From: Tetrahymena thermophila SB210
Lineage: Eukaryota; Ciliophora; Oligohymenophorea; Hymenostomatida; Tetrahymenidae
Direction of reading: 5' to 3'
NCBI RefSeq assembly: GCF_000189635.1
Contig: NW_002476319.1
Coordinates: 1-64,000 of the forward strand
Length of the DNA stretch: 64,000 bases
The notes beneath the pieces were generated by a model, which ran no database searches, was not told where the DNA came from, and worked only from the letters and a program-made list of their open reading frames with translations. A program made the position numbers and the translations under genes. Each line of letters begins with the position of its first letter. Position 1 is the stretch's first letter. Below are positions 1 to 12,200 of this stretch, piece by piece.

Positions 1-355
1 CAACCCCAACCCCAACCCCAACCCCAACCCCAACCCCAACCCCAACCCCAACCCCAACCCCAACCCCAACCCCAACCCCAACCCCAACCCCAACCCCAAC
101 CCCAACCCCAACCCCAACCCCAACCCCAACCCCAACCCCAACCCCAACCCCAACCCCAACCCCAACCCCAACCCCAACCCCAACCCCAACCCCAACCCCA
201 ACCCCAACCCCAACCCCAACCCCAACCCCAACCCCAACCCCAACCCCAACCCCAACCCCAACCCCAACCCCAACCCCAACCCCAACCCCAACCCCAACCC
301 CAACCCCAACCCCAACCCCAACCCCAACCCCAACCCCAACCCCAACCCCAACCCC
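1..355. repeat. Macronuclear telomere, C4A2 repeats
   Basis: About 59 perfect tandem copies of CCCCAA run from the first base, with no variant units. The array ends in a run of six C at 352-357, i.e. two C more than the unit, before unique sequence starts at ATGTGTTCTG. The C-rich strand on the left edge is the orientation expected of a left chromosome end, so the window starts at a chromosome terminus. G4T2 telomeres of roughly this length are known from Tetrahymena macronuclear chromosomes, where they are added by telomerase at programmed breakage sites. Confidence 0.98.
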
Positions 356-733
356 CCATGTGTTCTGAAATAATTAAGATACAAATTTAAAAAGAATAAG
401 TAGAATAAATTGTAAAAATATAACACTAGAATCGTGAATCATTTTAATAACTAGCTAGCTAATAAAAAGATATGATAAAATTATAATTTTTCCATCAAAA
501 ATAAATTTCATTTACTTTTTTTAACTTTTTAATAACCTTTAAATGACAAAATATTTGAACATAAAAACAAATGATATTTAAATTTTTCAAGGTATAAATT
601 TTAGTTTTTAAATTGTAGAAATAAAAATTAATTTATTTTTTTTCTATAAAGCATAAAACAAATATAGTATAATAATACAGGCCTGTTTTATATTTTTTTA
701 TAATATAATTTTAAGACTATAAATATGTATCAT
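356..733. other. Subtelomeric spacer, no gene seen
   Basis: About 375 bases of AT-rich unique sequence separate the telomere from the stop codon of the transhydrogenase gene. It must hold the 3' UTR of that gene. I see no chromosome-breakage-sequence match and no internal telomere-like repeats. Confidence 0.7.
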
Positions 734-3700
734 TCAGAGTTATCTATTTATCTGTATTCTCTTGGAGTAAAGTTAGTAACAGCCCTGATTGTTAGTGCAA
801 AGCCTCCTACAACACAAGCCATAGCTAGCATGTTTCCAACAGTAGCAATTATTGTAAAGGCTGAAAAGAAAGCAACATTATCTTCTTATGAGAAGATAAG
901 CATGCAGGCTATTCCAATGCTTCCACTCAATGTTTACAAAAATAATAGCAAAGGTCCATTCAAACCAGGATCAACTTATTTAATTACAGTATCACCAACA
1001 AATAAAGCAAGAATGAAAAGTCCTAATTGGAAAATGAATTCACTGTCAGTTAAAACTCCCAAGAAAAGACAGAAGATAAGTACAAACACAGTAAATAAAG
1101 TAGCAAAAACACCAGGATTCCTAACAATTAAAATAAACAAATAAATATTTTTAAAATTAAATAATTTTTTGATTACTTGTTGATTTCTTCTTCTCTTTTT
1201 TCACTGAATTAGTCGCTAACAAAGTTAAGAACATACTCTTTGGAATTTTCATAATATTCTCCGGTTTTCTTAAGAGTATTTTTGAACTTTTCTCCAAATG
1301 TTTTTTCCTTATTTTCCTCTGAAATTTTATCATTGTTTCCATCTAAATGGACAGAAGCTTCTGAATGCTGAATGTCAATACTCTTTCTATCGCTTTCTTT
1401 ATCTTATTTTTCAACTAATTTTTGCTCAGATTAATCAGGGATTTCACTTTCGTTAGCTAATTTCTCATGATCATGTTAGTGCTTTTTAAATGATCTATCT
1501 GATACATCTTTTCCGGTGTGTAAGTACTTTATAAATTAGTAATAATCATTAAAAACCAATTATATTTGTTAAAATAAAATTCTTACACAGACTTCTCTTA
1601 ATGTTTCATCTTGTAAATCAACCAAGCCAAGTTCTAAATTTTTATTTAAGAAAATCTAATTGAAAAGGTGGTTGATGCTTAGAGAGTGGAGTTCACTAGA
1701 TTATCTATTGAGTTTCTAGCAATAGCTACCAAAGCTGTAACCAATAACATGAATACCTAAATTTACATCGTGGTTAACTTTATCTAACTAAGTTAAAGAA
1801 GTATTGCCCCCCTTTTCAGCTGCTAAGTCTACAATAACAGACCCTCTTCTTAACAAACTGCATAATTCCTCATTTAAGACTTTGGTAGCAGATCCATCAT
1901 CCTTGAAAGCTAATTTTATTAACGAATTAACATTTAATCTCATGGAAAATTTTATTATATTATTTACAAGCTGTAATCACAAGATCTGTGGTTTTGAGAA
2001 CTTCTTTAAGAGCATTCTTTTAAACTTCTTCAACATGATTTGGGCTATTATTTACTATTTCATATCTAAAAAAAATATTTTTTTAAAGAAATATTTCTTT
2101 ATTAAAAAAATTATTTACACAAACTCAACTGGAATAAAACCACTTTTTTTAATTAAATGCTTCAATCCATCTCTTCTATCATAAACCCTTACGATTGAAC
2201 CATACTATTTAGCAATGCTAGCTACTGTTAAGCCTAAATGGTCAGCACCTATAACTAGGACATGAGCACCAGGTGATCTTCCAGTACTATTATAAACTGG
2301 GCGAGCAATTTTGTTTAAGTGATAAAAACCTTCAAAAACTGAACGGTAACATGAAAGGGTTTCTTAATTAGCTGATGTACTTAGCTTTTAAGCACGTATA
2401 ACTTCAGGAGAAATATCACTCAAATCAACAACAGTAAGTTTTTCGTTTTTAGCTAGCTTAGAAACAACTTATTTTTTTTCTTTTCCAAGAGGAGCAACTA
2501 GCAACTCAACAGCCTTACCAATTTAGTTAATTTACTTATCTTTCAATTAAGAGATAAAAACTAAAATATTTGCATTTTAGAAAATTTCATTTGCTGTTGC
2601 TATTTTTGCACCAGCTTTGTAATACTATTCATCAGAAAATCCACTTGACTTTCCAGAATCTTTCTCAATCCAAACATGAACTCCATTTCTAGAAATAAAA
2701 ATTAATTAGAATTAAAAAAAAATTGATTTTAAGTACTTCAGTAAAGGTTTAACAGCAGATGGAGTTATGGCCACTCTGGTTTCGTTGCTTTCAGATTATT
2801 CATTATAAACACCTAAAACTAATTAAGTAAACATTATTATTATTTTTTTTATTTTTTTTTTAATTTTATTTACTTCTAGTTGCCTTCTTTACAAGATCTT
2901 CTAAGTCATCAGGATTGGCTGTTTATTAAGGAATTAAATTGGATTGAGCTTAAATAGCTACTCCTTATAAAATAAGACTTCTCTCTTCAGGATCCATATC
3001 AGTGAAACCTTTTCTCTAGAAATCTTTAACAATATTTGATAAAAGTTTGTTAGCATCTCCTTTCATAACGGAGATATTTTGCTTATCAAATAATCCATTT
3101 CCTTTATATTTTTCAATCTGAGTTTCTACATAAATAACCTTAGTGGCTTCCCAAACTTTGCATGTGGGCATTTTATAATTACTGCTCTGTCTGTCATTCA
3201 AATTATCAGGATCAACTTCTTCATAAGCTCCAATTACAACAGCAAGATCAAATTCTGCAAAATCTACCTCATTCATTTGCTTGATCTTAGAATAAGGGAT
3301 ATCAAATGAAGTTAAAACTGCTTAAATATGTCCTTTTAAAAAAATAATTTATTTATTTAATTAATTGCTGCTTGGTCATTTATAAATATGTTACCAGGAA
3401 TTCTGCCAGAACAAGGGTGAACACAGAAAGTTACATGCTTTCCTAAATGCTAAAGAGCAAAACTAATTTCACTTAATGCCTAAGTAGAGTTCGTTTGATA
3501 AATACCATTTCCTGGGACAAAAACAATTTTATCATTATAAAGCAATTCATGAGCTAAATCATTTTCGTTGATGAGTTAGTTATGATATCCAAAGTGATGG
3601 TTTTCTGTATTATTAATTTAATTTTTTAAATTAATAAAAAATAAAAAAATTATACATGAAGCTTCTGAATCGGCATTGCTTTTTGACCAGCTCTTGAAGA

Positions 3701-5134
3701 AAACTTAGTGAACTTTTACATTCAATCCTTTGGCAGATTATAAAGTAAGTGATAAACCACCAGTTATGCAAAGAGCTCCAACAAGCAATAAATAATGTCT
3801 GTCAAGCATAAAACCAACAAAAACAATAGTTAAACCTGTTAAAAAGGTTTAACAAGGGACAACAATGTTCATTTCTTTGGGTTAAGCAGAAACAGTCTAT
3901 TTTAAAATGAAATATTTATAATTTTTTTAAAATAATCAATTAATAAATTAAAACTATTTTTTCAAAATTATTTTTTTATTTGAATTAAATCTAATAATTT
4001 TACCAATCCCCAACCAATGTAAAGAGAGAGGAAGATGATTACCCAAAGAGTCCAGCCAAAGTTAAACCAGATGTAAAGGATAGATAAAACTACAATACTA
4101 ATGATCACGATTGTGTTAAATAAATCTCTTTTCTTTCCAATTGTTTCTAATGGTGCTTTAGCCAGATTTTTTTTATCTAGTTTATAGAAAGAAGTCAAAG
4201 TAGATGAAAAGAGAGTGGATCCCAACCAGCATACTACTACTGTTTAAATAGATCCAAAGCCTTCAAATTCTACTTTCAAATATTCGTAACGTTCATACTA
4301 TGCTAACCCTAGTAAAAAACAACCAGCCCCAACCATAGCTTAAAGTAAGCATACAGTTTAACCTATTTGTGACATTTTGGCCTAATAATTAGATTATAAT
4401 AAAAATATTTTAGTTAAAATTATAAAATATCCATTCTAAATGAGAGAACAAGAATAATAAATAAGGATTTAATGTAAGATATAAAAAACGTAATTATTTA
4501 TTTGCTTGTTATTTTTGTTGTGATTTAGTAAAAAATTTATTATTACATTGAGACCTGCAAATAAACCTATAGTTCCTCCTACAAGAAAAGAAACTAACCA
4601 TCTGAAAGAATCTCCTAGATCCCAAGTACTTGAAAAGAATGAAGCCCAAATAGCTAAAATCATACCTCCTAAACCAATAAAAACTCCCCTTCTGGCTGTC
4701 TTAGCAGAACTGAAAGAGTAAATTGCTAAGATAAACATAAAACTTGCTGCAAAATATGAAGCGTTTTGGAAATCAGTCACTCTATTAACTTTTAATTCTT
4801 TATTAGAATTATCAGTCTTTGTTGAACTATCATCTTATTCTTTATTATCTGAATTATCTTTTTTATCATCTCCTTTAGAATCTTAGTTTTTTTAACTCTT
4901 GTCATTACTATCCTTATCTTCATCTTTTTGACCAATTTTACTCAAAAATCTATGAACTGTATCATTGTCTACAATACTATCACACCAAGATTATAATTTT
5001 TTTTTAATACTTGAAAAATTAAAATAATCAAGTAATCCTTCAGAAGACTCATGCGGAAGAGATTATTCTTCAATTAATTTTAGCTTTTAGTGCCCGGTTC
5101 TAGTTTTAAAAGAACCTTAGTGTTATCTTAACAT
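734..5134 (-). CDS. Fused NAD(P) transhydrogenase, beta-alpha order
   Basis: Proton-translocating NAD(P)+ transhydrogenase couples hydride transfer between NADH and NADP+ to proton movement, normally in the inner mitochondrial membrane. Reading on the minus strand: start ATG 5134-5132 with an Arg/Gln-rich N terminus (MLRQHQGSFKTRTGH) that could be a transit peptide and an acidic low-complexity stretch; membrane part dIIb (about 4780-3650, with AKTARRG near its start); NADP-binding dIII (about 3600-3000, with VHPCSGRIPGHI, VVIGAYEEVDPDNL and VMKGDAN); a short linker; NAD-binding dI (about 2880-1600, with GVHVWIEKDSGKSSGFSDEQ and GRSPGAHVLVIGADHLG); a charged linker (about 1550-1150); and membrane part dIIa ending in VVGGFALTIRAVTNF. 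TGA is at 736-734. At least seven AT-rich introns interrupt it; one, about 3340-3400, begins GTAACATAT and restores the conserved PGH. The order dIIb-dIII-dI-dIIa is that reported for Entamoeba and coccidian enzymes, not the mammalian order. Confidence 0.93.
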
Positions 5135-6007
5135 ATTCTTTGTAGACAAAAACTAGTTTGAAAATCAAATTAGACCAATAAAGTAGTGTTTTTGTTAGTC
5201 AAATTCTTAATATTAAATCTTGATAATATTAATATTGTATTTGTTTAGTAAGTTAAAAAGGTGATTGATTGATTGATTGACTTATTGTTTGAATAATTGA
5301 ATGCTTTGATTAATAAAATTGATTATAGAATTCATTAATAAAAACGGATTTTTGAATTTTTGTTAATAAAAACGAATAGAAATAATAAATAATAATTTAA
5401 TTTATAATAAATATTTTTAAAAGTTATCAAGTAAATTTATTTTCAGCTTTAATTTAAAATATTTTAAGATATTTGTGAATTAAATTATATCAAATGAAAG
5501 ACTTAAATAGTAAAAATAAATAAAAAATTGGATAATAAAAAAATAAAAGAAAGAATAAATAAAATAAATTAACAAAAAAATAAATAGATTATTTAAATTT
5601 AATCTATATCTTATAAATATTTAACTAGATTATGAAAAATATTCTTTTTCTTTTTTGAATTATTTCTTAAAAAAACCATTTTAACAAATTTTGATAAAAG
5701 TAAAAGTTATTTGTTTTCCAAATAATTTATATTTATAAATATGATCCAAGTAAAATTATTTTCAGCTTAAATTTAAAATATTTTTAGAAATCAATGAATA
5801 AATTAAATGAAATTACAAACAAATAAAATAAAAGTAAATAAATAATTTACAAAGTTTTAAGAATAAATAAATCAACAAAAATAGGTAGATTATTTAAATG
5901 TTATTAATACATTAAGTTATTTATCTAAAATAATTAAAATTTCCTTTATTTATTAATAAATAAAATCATTTTCAATAAATTTGACAAATTCAAAATTTAT
6001 TTGATTA
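5135..6007. other. Intergenic spacer, transhydrogenase to Ykt6
   Basis: Holds the promoter of the transhydrogenase gene and the 3' UTR of the Ykt6 gene, which is transcribed in the same direction. A (GATT)n tract lies at 5262-5282. Most of 5390-6005 is an old tandem duplication, listed separately. No coding signal. Confidence 0.7.
5390..6005. repeat. Imperfect tandem duplication, about 320 bp unit
   Basis: Two diverged direct copies. Copy A starts near 5390 and copy B near 5715. The clearest match is the block around TTATTTTCAGC followed by TTTAATTTAAAATATTTT, at about 5437 and again at about 5757. Later matched blocks are ATAGATTATTTAAAT-like sequence (5585 and 5886) and ACCATTTTAACAAATTTTG against ATCATTTTCAATAAATTTG (5677 and 5967). 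Copy B runs up to the Ykt6 stop codon, so a 3' flanking segment may have been duplicated. Confidence 0.6.
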
Positions 6008-6616
6008 TCAAAAGATACTGCAGCAATTTTTATCTACTTTCTTAGAATTTTTGTATAATTATTTTGCTGCATTATCAAGATACTTGGATTTTTCTACTAG
6101 AATACCCAAATCGCCTTGTGCTTCAAGCAACTTTTATATATCTTCATGAAGTATAACTTATATTTCATTTACTTTATTCAGGACTTTAGTTAACTAATCT
6201 ACGTTAGCAGGATCTGAATAATCTTTGAGAATTTACTATATGGCAAGTATTTTTATCTTTTCATCTGATTTTATTCCTTAGTAACCAATTGCTAGCTAAG
6301 AAAAAAATCCATCAAGAACTTTTTCTAAGCCTTTGTATATGACTCTTCTAGGATATTCTCCTTATGTGAATGCGTATGCAACAACATCATGAGTTAAAGA
6401 AGAGAGAATATAAATATGATAATCTTCATGTCTTACTTCGTGCCTTGTACCCTTTTGAATGCCCACAAAAGATTCACTAACAATGAATTTAAATAAATTT
6501 CTAACTTTTCCTCTTTAAAAAACACTAATTGAACTATCTTCATATTCTCTAATTGGTATATATACCTACTTATCAGTAGAATTTTTGCAAGCACATAATA
6601 TTGCTATAAGCTTCAT
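6008..6616 (-). CDS. YKT6: Ykt6-type R-SNARE, longin domain and CaaX end
   Basis: Single exon, 202 residues, ATG 6616-6614, TGA 6010-6008; the usual length for Ykt6. Residues 1 to about 135 form a longin domain (MKLIAILCACKN, RHEDYHIYIL, GEYPRR). Residues about 140-198 are the SNARE motif (KVNEIQVILHEDIQ ... LVEKSKYLDNAAKQLY). The protein ends CCSIF, the double-cysteine lipidation signal of Ykt6: a CaaX box for farnesylation plus an adjacent palmitoylatable Cys. There is no transmembrane segment, as expected. The family acts in fusion at the Golgi, endosome, vacuole and autophagosome. Odd feature: at the position of the zero-layer Arg (LLERGEKL in human) the sequence reads LLEAQGDL, so the Arg is Ala166. 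It could be a diverged paralogue; the family assignment itself is secure. Confidence 0.93.
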
Positions 6617-9284
6617 TTACTATTTTATATTCAAGAACTTTAATCTTATAAAAAATGCAAAAGCTATCCATTAATTATTCTATTTAAAAAAATTATAAAA
6701 AGTAAATCAAATCTTTTAAACTAATTAAAAATTTGCTATTTCAGAATCTTCTTTCCGTATTCAAAATAAATAGAACCGTATTTTATTGGATAAAAATGCA
6801 AAAATAGAAAAAAATTATTTATTCAATCTATCAGTAAATTTTAGTTAAATCATGTAGACATATAGATTCATATTATACATGTAATCTATTTTAAATTATA
6901 ATTAATTTTTTTTCTAGAATCAATTCTGTAGGTTAAAAATATTATTATTATCATATACACATTTAGCACCTTTGGAAAAGATAATTCTTTCTTTAAAAAA
7001 TAAAATATATTTAAAAAAATCAACCATAAATTATATCACAAATATCACTTTAGAAAATTTCTAAAAAGGTTTTTAGATTTAAATTTATCAATATTTTTAA
7101 AAAACTCAAATATCTAACGACATATATTGTCTGTGATATATCGCTTCTATTAATACTTAATAATGATAAGTTTTATATCCATTAAATCTATTTTTAATAG
7201 AGTTGAATGTTTAAATAAAATAATTTTTTATTGTACTTTAAAAAATTAATTTTATTTTAAATCTAATATATTTAAAAATGTGTAGGATGTAATTCGTCTC
7301 AAATAAATCATACTCTTTTAAAAAAATAAATTTATTAGATTAATTCTATTATTATAATATTATCCTCAGTAAGCAGAATTCTTAAATTAAATTTAAAAAA
7401 TTGCTTTGCTCTTTGTTTAGATAATAATATGAGATATAAAAGTTAATTTTAAAAATTTTATAAATTAAAATTAGCTTTAATAGTAATTTTATTTGTTTGT
7501 TTCTGATCAATTAATTTATTTTTATTAAGTTTTTAATTATTAATATTTGTTTAAAGTAGAATTAAATATTTTTTTTGTAATTAAAAGCTCATATTTTTTA
7601 GAAATAATAAGTAAATATTTTTTCATATTTTTGTTGCTATTCTTCTAAATATAATTTATGATAATGACTTTTGTTTTAATAAGGTACTTAATCAATGTAG
7701 ATGTCACTTTGAGAAACTAATTTTAATTCAAATAAATGTAAGCTAAATTAAATTTTGCATCTTCTAATAAAAATATAAACTAAAAATATCTTTTTGGTTT
7801 GATTTATTTATTTAATGATTCTTACTATAAAATAACCTTTGAAACAAAAATATTCTTAAAAAACTTTTACCATAAAAACAAATGGATTTTTAAAATGATG
7901 GCAATATCTGCTTTAAGAGTTCTTAAAAATCATTGTAAGTAAAATTAAGCTTAAATTAAAATAAAAAAATCATATTTATCTTTTTTGATTTATTTGGTGC
8001 TTTTTTATAAAAGATTTATAAGCTTAATGATTTATTTATTTAAAAAGCTAAAAATAATATAAATAATTTTTGATGATGAACAAATCAAAAAGAAATAGAT
8101 TTTATAAGCGAAAAATGATTAATTTCTGTTAAAAATCATCTATTTAAAAATATTTATTAGCTTTCAATGATATTTGTCGTTTTTGAAAATATTCATCAAT
8201 AATTTTATTTGTTGAATTAAATAAAAATAAAAACTTACTTCATACACAGTTTTTTATAGACTCTTTAATAGCTAGAAAAATTCTGTAACCTAAATAACAT
8301 TAGAATTACAAAATGCAACATTAATGAAATTTTAATATAAAATATAAATTTAACAAATAAATATATTTTAAATAAATTAAAAATACTACTTCTAAATAAT
8401 TTTGTTACATTAACATATTATAGAACAAAAATACAAAAATTAAATTTCTTTTGGTACAATTAATGTAAAGTCATTTAAAAAAAACTAAATTTTATTACTT
8501 CTTTATCTTACAAAAGCATGAGATTGGGTTTTGTATTTAATTTACCACAGATTAACTGTAAATAATATAAAAGAGCCCAGATTAGAAAAAAGATATTTCC
8601 TTTAAATTTTTGTAAAAGATTTTCTTTTTGTTTGTAATTAAAAATATATATCTCTGCTAAATTTACTTTGGATATTTCTTTTATGAGTCAGATTAATAAA
8701 TATTTAAATTTTATTAACCCTTTTTTACAAATTAATTAGTTTTGTTGAGTTAAGAACTTTAAGTTCAAATGAAAACAAAATATGTTTTAATTTTTAGAAA
8801 ATGTTTAAATAAGCTTTACTTAATATTTAAAAATTTTTTCTATAATTAATAACCAAATTATTTATTCATTAAAAAATAAATTTCAGTATTTACAATTATT
8901 ATATACCAGATATGTATTTTTCAAGATAGTAATGCTACTTATTTATTTTTTTTTTTCCAGGAAATTTTAAATCTTGTTTAGAAAATTCACTCTTTGAAAC
9001 TTTAAAGCAAAATCATTACGAAATTAGTAATTGCTTTGTATAAAATCTAGTAATTTAAAATTGGGGAAATTAATTATTATTATTTTAATTAATACAAGAA
9101 AGCAAATTAGAGGTAAATCTAAATAAGGTTTTTTAAATAATTTAAATATTTTTAGTAGACTAAATAAATATTGAATTCTACAATAGAAATAATAAAAATT
9201 AGAAATATTATAAATTTTATAGATTAAAAGTACAAAAGATTTTATTTTATTGCAAGATAAACTATTATAATTTTAAAAGGACTC
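6617..9284. other. Divergent intergenic region, 2.7 kb
   Basis: Lies between the divergently transcribed Ykt6 and giant membrane-protein genes and must hold both promoters. The sequence is AT-rich homopolymer-laden DNA without any reading frame that shows balanced amino-acid use, and without a recognisable RNA gene. Confidence 0.65.
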
Positions 9285-12200
9285 ATGTTCATACTTTTGA
9301 TTATTTTTTAATTTAGCTTTACTTTAATTAAAACTGCTAGTGAAAATAATCAAAGAGTTCTTTCTCTATAAAGTATCGTGGAGAACTAAGAATAAGAGGG
9401 TTGCTAATATTGTTTAGTATGTGATAAAGGCTATTGCATTTAATGCCAAGATGGTTTTGTTTTTGATGAGGAGAAATAGATTTGTGTATCTCAGTGTTTG
9501 TAGGATATGTATTTTGACATTTACAATACTCAAAAATGCTAATCGCAATGTAGAAATTTTTATGAATATGAGGACAATTTGCATAGAGTTTGCAAGCAAG
9601 TTAGGGACTGCTCTCTCTTTATGCAAATAGGATATGAATATCCTGATCTGATTTAAGATAATTTTATTATAGATGAAGATTTAAACTTGATGGTTTCATC
9701 TGACTTTTATAACATCAACTTATTCGATTTAGCTACTGGCGTTTAAATCTCTAAGCTGCCTATACAATAGGGAATTCGTCACTTAGCTTACAACCAAAAT
9801 GAAAAAGAACTTTTGCTTTTAAAATAAAATGGAGATGTCTACTTGTATGACATAAAATCGGTTAGTTTAAAAAAGTAGTATTTGAAAAGAAAAAATGAAA
9901 AAAATGAAAGAATTAAGTAGAAAAGCATAATAATTCTAGATAAAAATCTTTTGCTTATGTTTGGGGTTGAAAGAAACATATATTTTTTTAATTTCCAGAC
10001 ATAGAAAATCGAGTAAGAATTTAAAACAGGTAGATATACTGAAATAATCATGTTTGACACATTTAAAATAAGCGAAGCCAATTTTGAATCAAGCAATAAT
10101 TTTTACTTTTAGAATTTACTGAGTTAAAATGTTCATTTTACGATTGAAACTGATGAAAATTTAGAGTATTTTATTAATATTTTAGATGACGATGACACTA
10201 ATTACTTTCTTTTAAACTCATCAAAACTTACATAAATTTAAGTTTTCCTCAATACTAATCTTCTGATTTTAGAGGAATCTATATTATACATTTTTTAAGT
10301 TCAAACGCGGAGCTTTCCAATTAATTAAAGATTCAAGAGTTAATAAGTTCTGTAGAAATTTATTAATTTCTCAGTTTCTGAAGATAATTAAAGAGTATTT
10401 TTACTCGATAACTAAAATAAAATATTTATTTTAGATTAGAAGCTGGAGTTTCTTAGTTAAATCGATTTATCCTAGAGTCTACCTGTCATTTTAATTCACG
10501 CTAAATTATTTAATACAATTTTTATCATAGATCAATCTAATAAATTATCACTATTTATATAAGAAGAGTAATCAATAGTAACTTTCTAGAAAGTATCAGA
10601 TTTAGATATTAAAATCTAAAAAATATTCAAAATTCTCTCAGCTTGCTTGGAATCTCCGAAAATTTATATTATAGGAAAAGGTGTCATTCAACTTTAATTT
10701 AGATAATTGTAAGGTGACACTCCTTAATTGCAAATTACGAATTAGATATCTTAAAATATAAATTTTAATTACAACATTACTTCAGAAAATACAGGAATAA
10801 GCTTGAACGAATATAACTAATTTATATTTAATTATGACATGTCTAACCTTACAGCCTTTCCCTTTATCAATATTTACGATTTCATTTAAAAATCGCACAT
10901 CAAAACTTTAGATCTGAAGAGATTTATGATATAGACAAATGAGCTATAAAAAATAATGTTTGTTTTCTAATTAGAATAAAATACAATAATAGTTTTAAGT
11001 AATTAGGTTATCATTAACTTTGACAACTCCTTGATGCAAGTAGTACAATAAATTAATTTTTATGAACAAAACTAAATAAAATTAAATCAAGCCATTTCAA
11101 TCTAAGAAAAAAAATCATTATTATTTTATGATGAAAACAATATTATTAGTTACAAACTTTAAGTGACTGATAACTAAATTTAATTTCTTTTTTAAGGAAA
11201 GAGGTATGAATTATCTTAAGACGAAAGATAAATTTTTAGTTTTTAGTTAATTTTAGCAATTAATTAAAGTAACAAATTAATTGTTTTCAACCAAAAATCT
11301 TTGTCAGCAAAAGTTTTTGATTTGGAAAATTTAGTTGAGGATTCAAAAATAATAGAAGAAAATATCAATATTTAAGTTTAAAATGCTAAGTTAAACAAAC
11401 AAGAGAATATACTCTTGGCTTCTAGTTAAAGTGGTGAAACTGTAATTTACACTGTAAAATAGTAAAAAGTAACAATCATACCAAAGAAAGAAACGATCTT
11501 AAAAGACTTTTGGTTTTTAGAAGTAATTAATTCTTAAATTAATTAAGTTTAGTAATATTAAAAAAGGTTATAGTAAATCAATTTTATTTTTTTTTAATTT
11601 TTCCTAATATTTTTAGTTCTAATTTAAAAAAGAATTTATTAATTAAATTTAGGAAAACATAGTCTTAGCCTTGTGTTAATTTAATTAGAACATCAATATT
11701 AATTAACAAAGAAGAGTAAGAACTTAAATCTAATTTTGGGTTTTGGAAATAAATAATGAAGGAAAAGTAAATATAAAAATCTTTGAATCTTTTAATACGA
11801 GAATGGCGGAGCAAGCATATTACTCCGAAAATGCCTAAATTCTCTACGGAATAGATGATTGCGAGTATGTTATTTTTAATTTTATTAATTATAAAATATG
11901 TTAAATTCTTTAAGATAGTTTAAAATTGATTATTGTAACAAATTTTCACTTAAAATTCACTTTAAAAAAATGGTATTTGCAATATGCTTTTTATATTGAA
12001 GTATTATATATAATAGGGGATGCAATTACATTTAGTAAATGAAGATATAGAAGACTCAAGCTAAAGATCAGAATGTATCACCTTACAGAGTTGAATAACT
12101 CTACACAGATAATTTAGACTCTTCACATCCAATAAGTGTAATTTACAATGAAAAATTTGATACCTTCATTGTGAACAAGCTTTATTCCGGAGTGGAAATA

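Noticed and set aside
725-1144. Plus-strand ORF of 139 codons next to the telomere
   Set aside because: It is the antisense shadow of the last membrane domain of the transhydrogenase, whose motif VVGGFALTIRAVTNF reads on the minus strand.
3340-3400. Open continuation of transhydrogenase dIII after GRIPG reading NIFINDQ
   Set aside because: It is intronic: a GTAACATAT...AAAAG intron restores the conserved PGHIQ and the correct downstream frame.
9414-9626. Minus-strand ORF opposite the start of the giant gene
   Set aside because: The plus strand carries a signal peptide and regularly spaced cysteines; the minus frame has only AT-driven composition.
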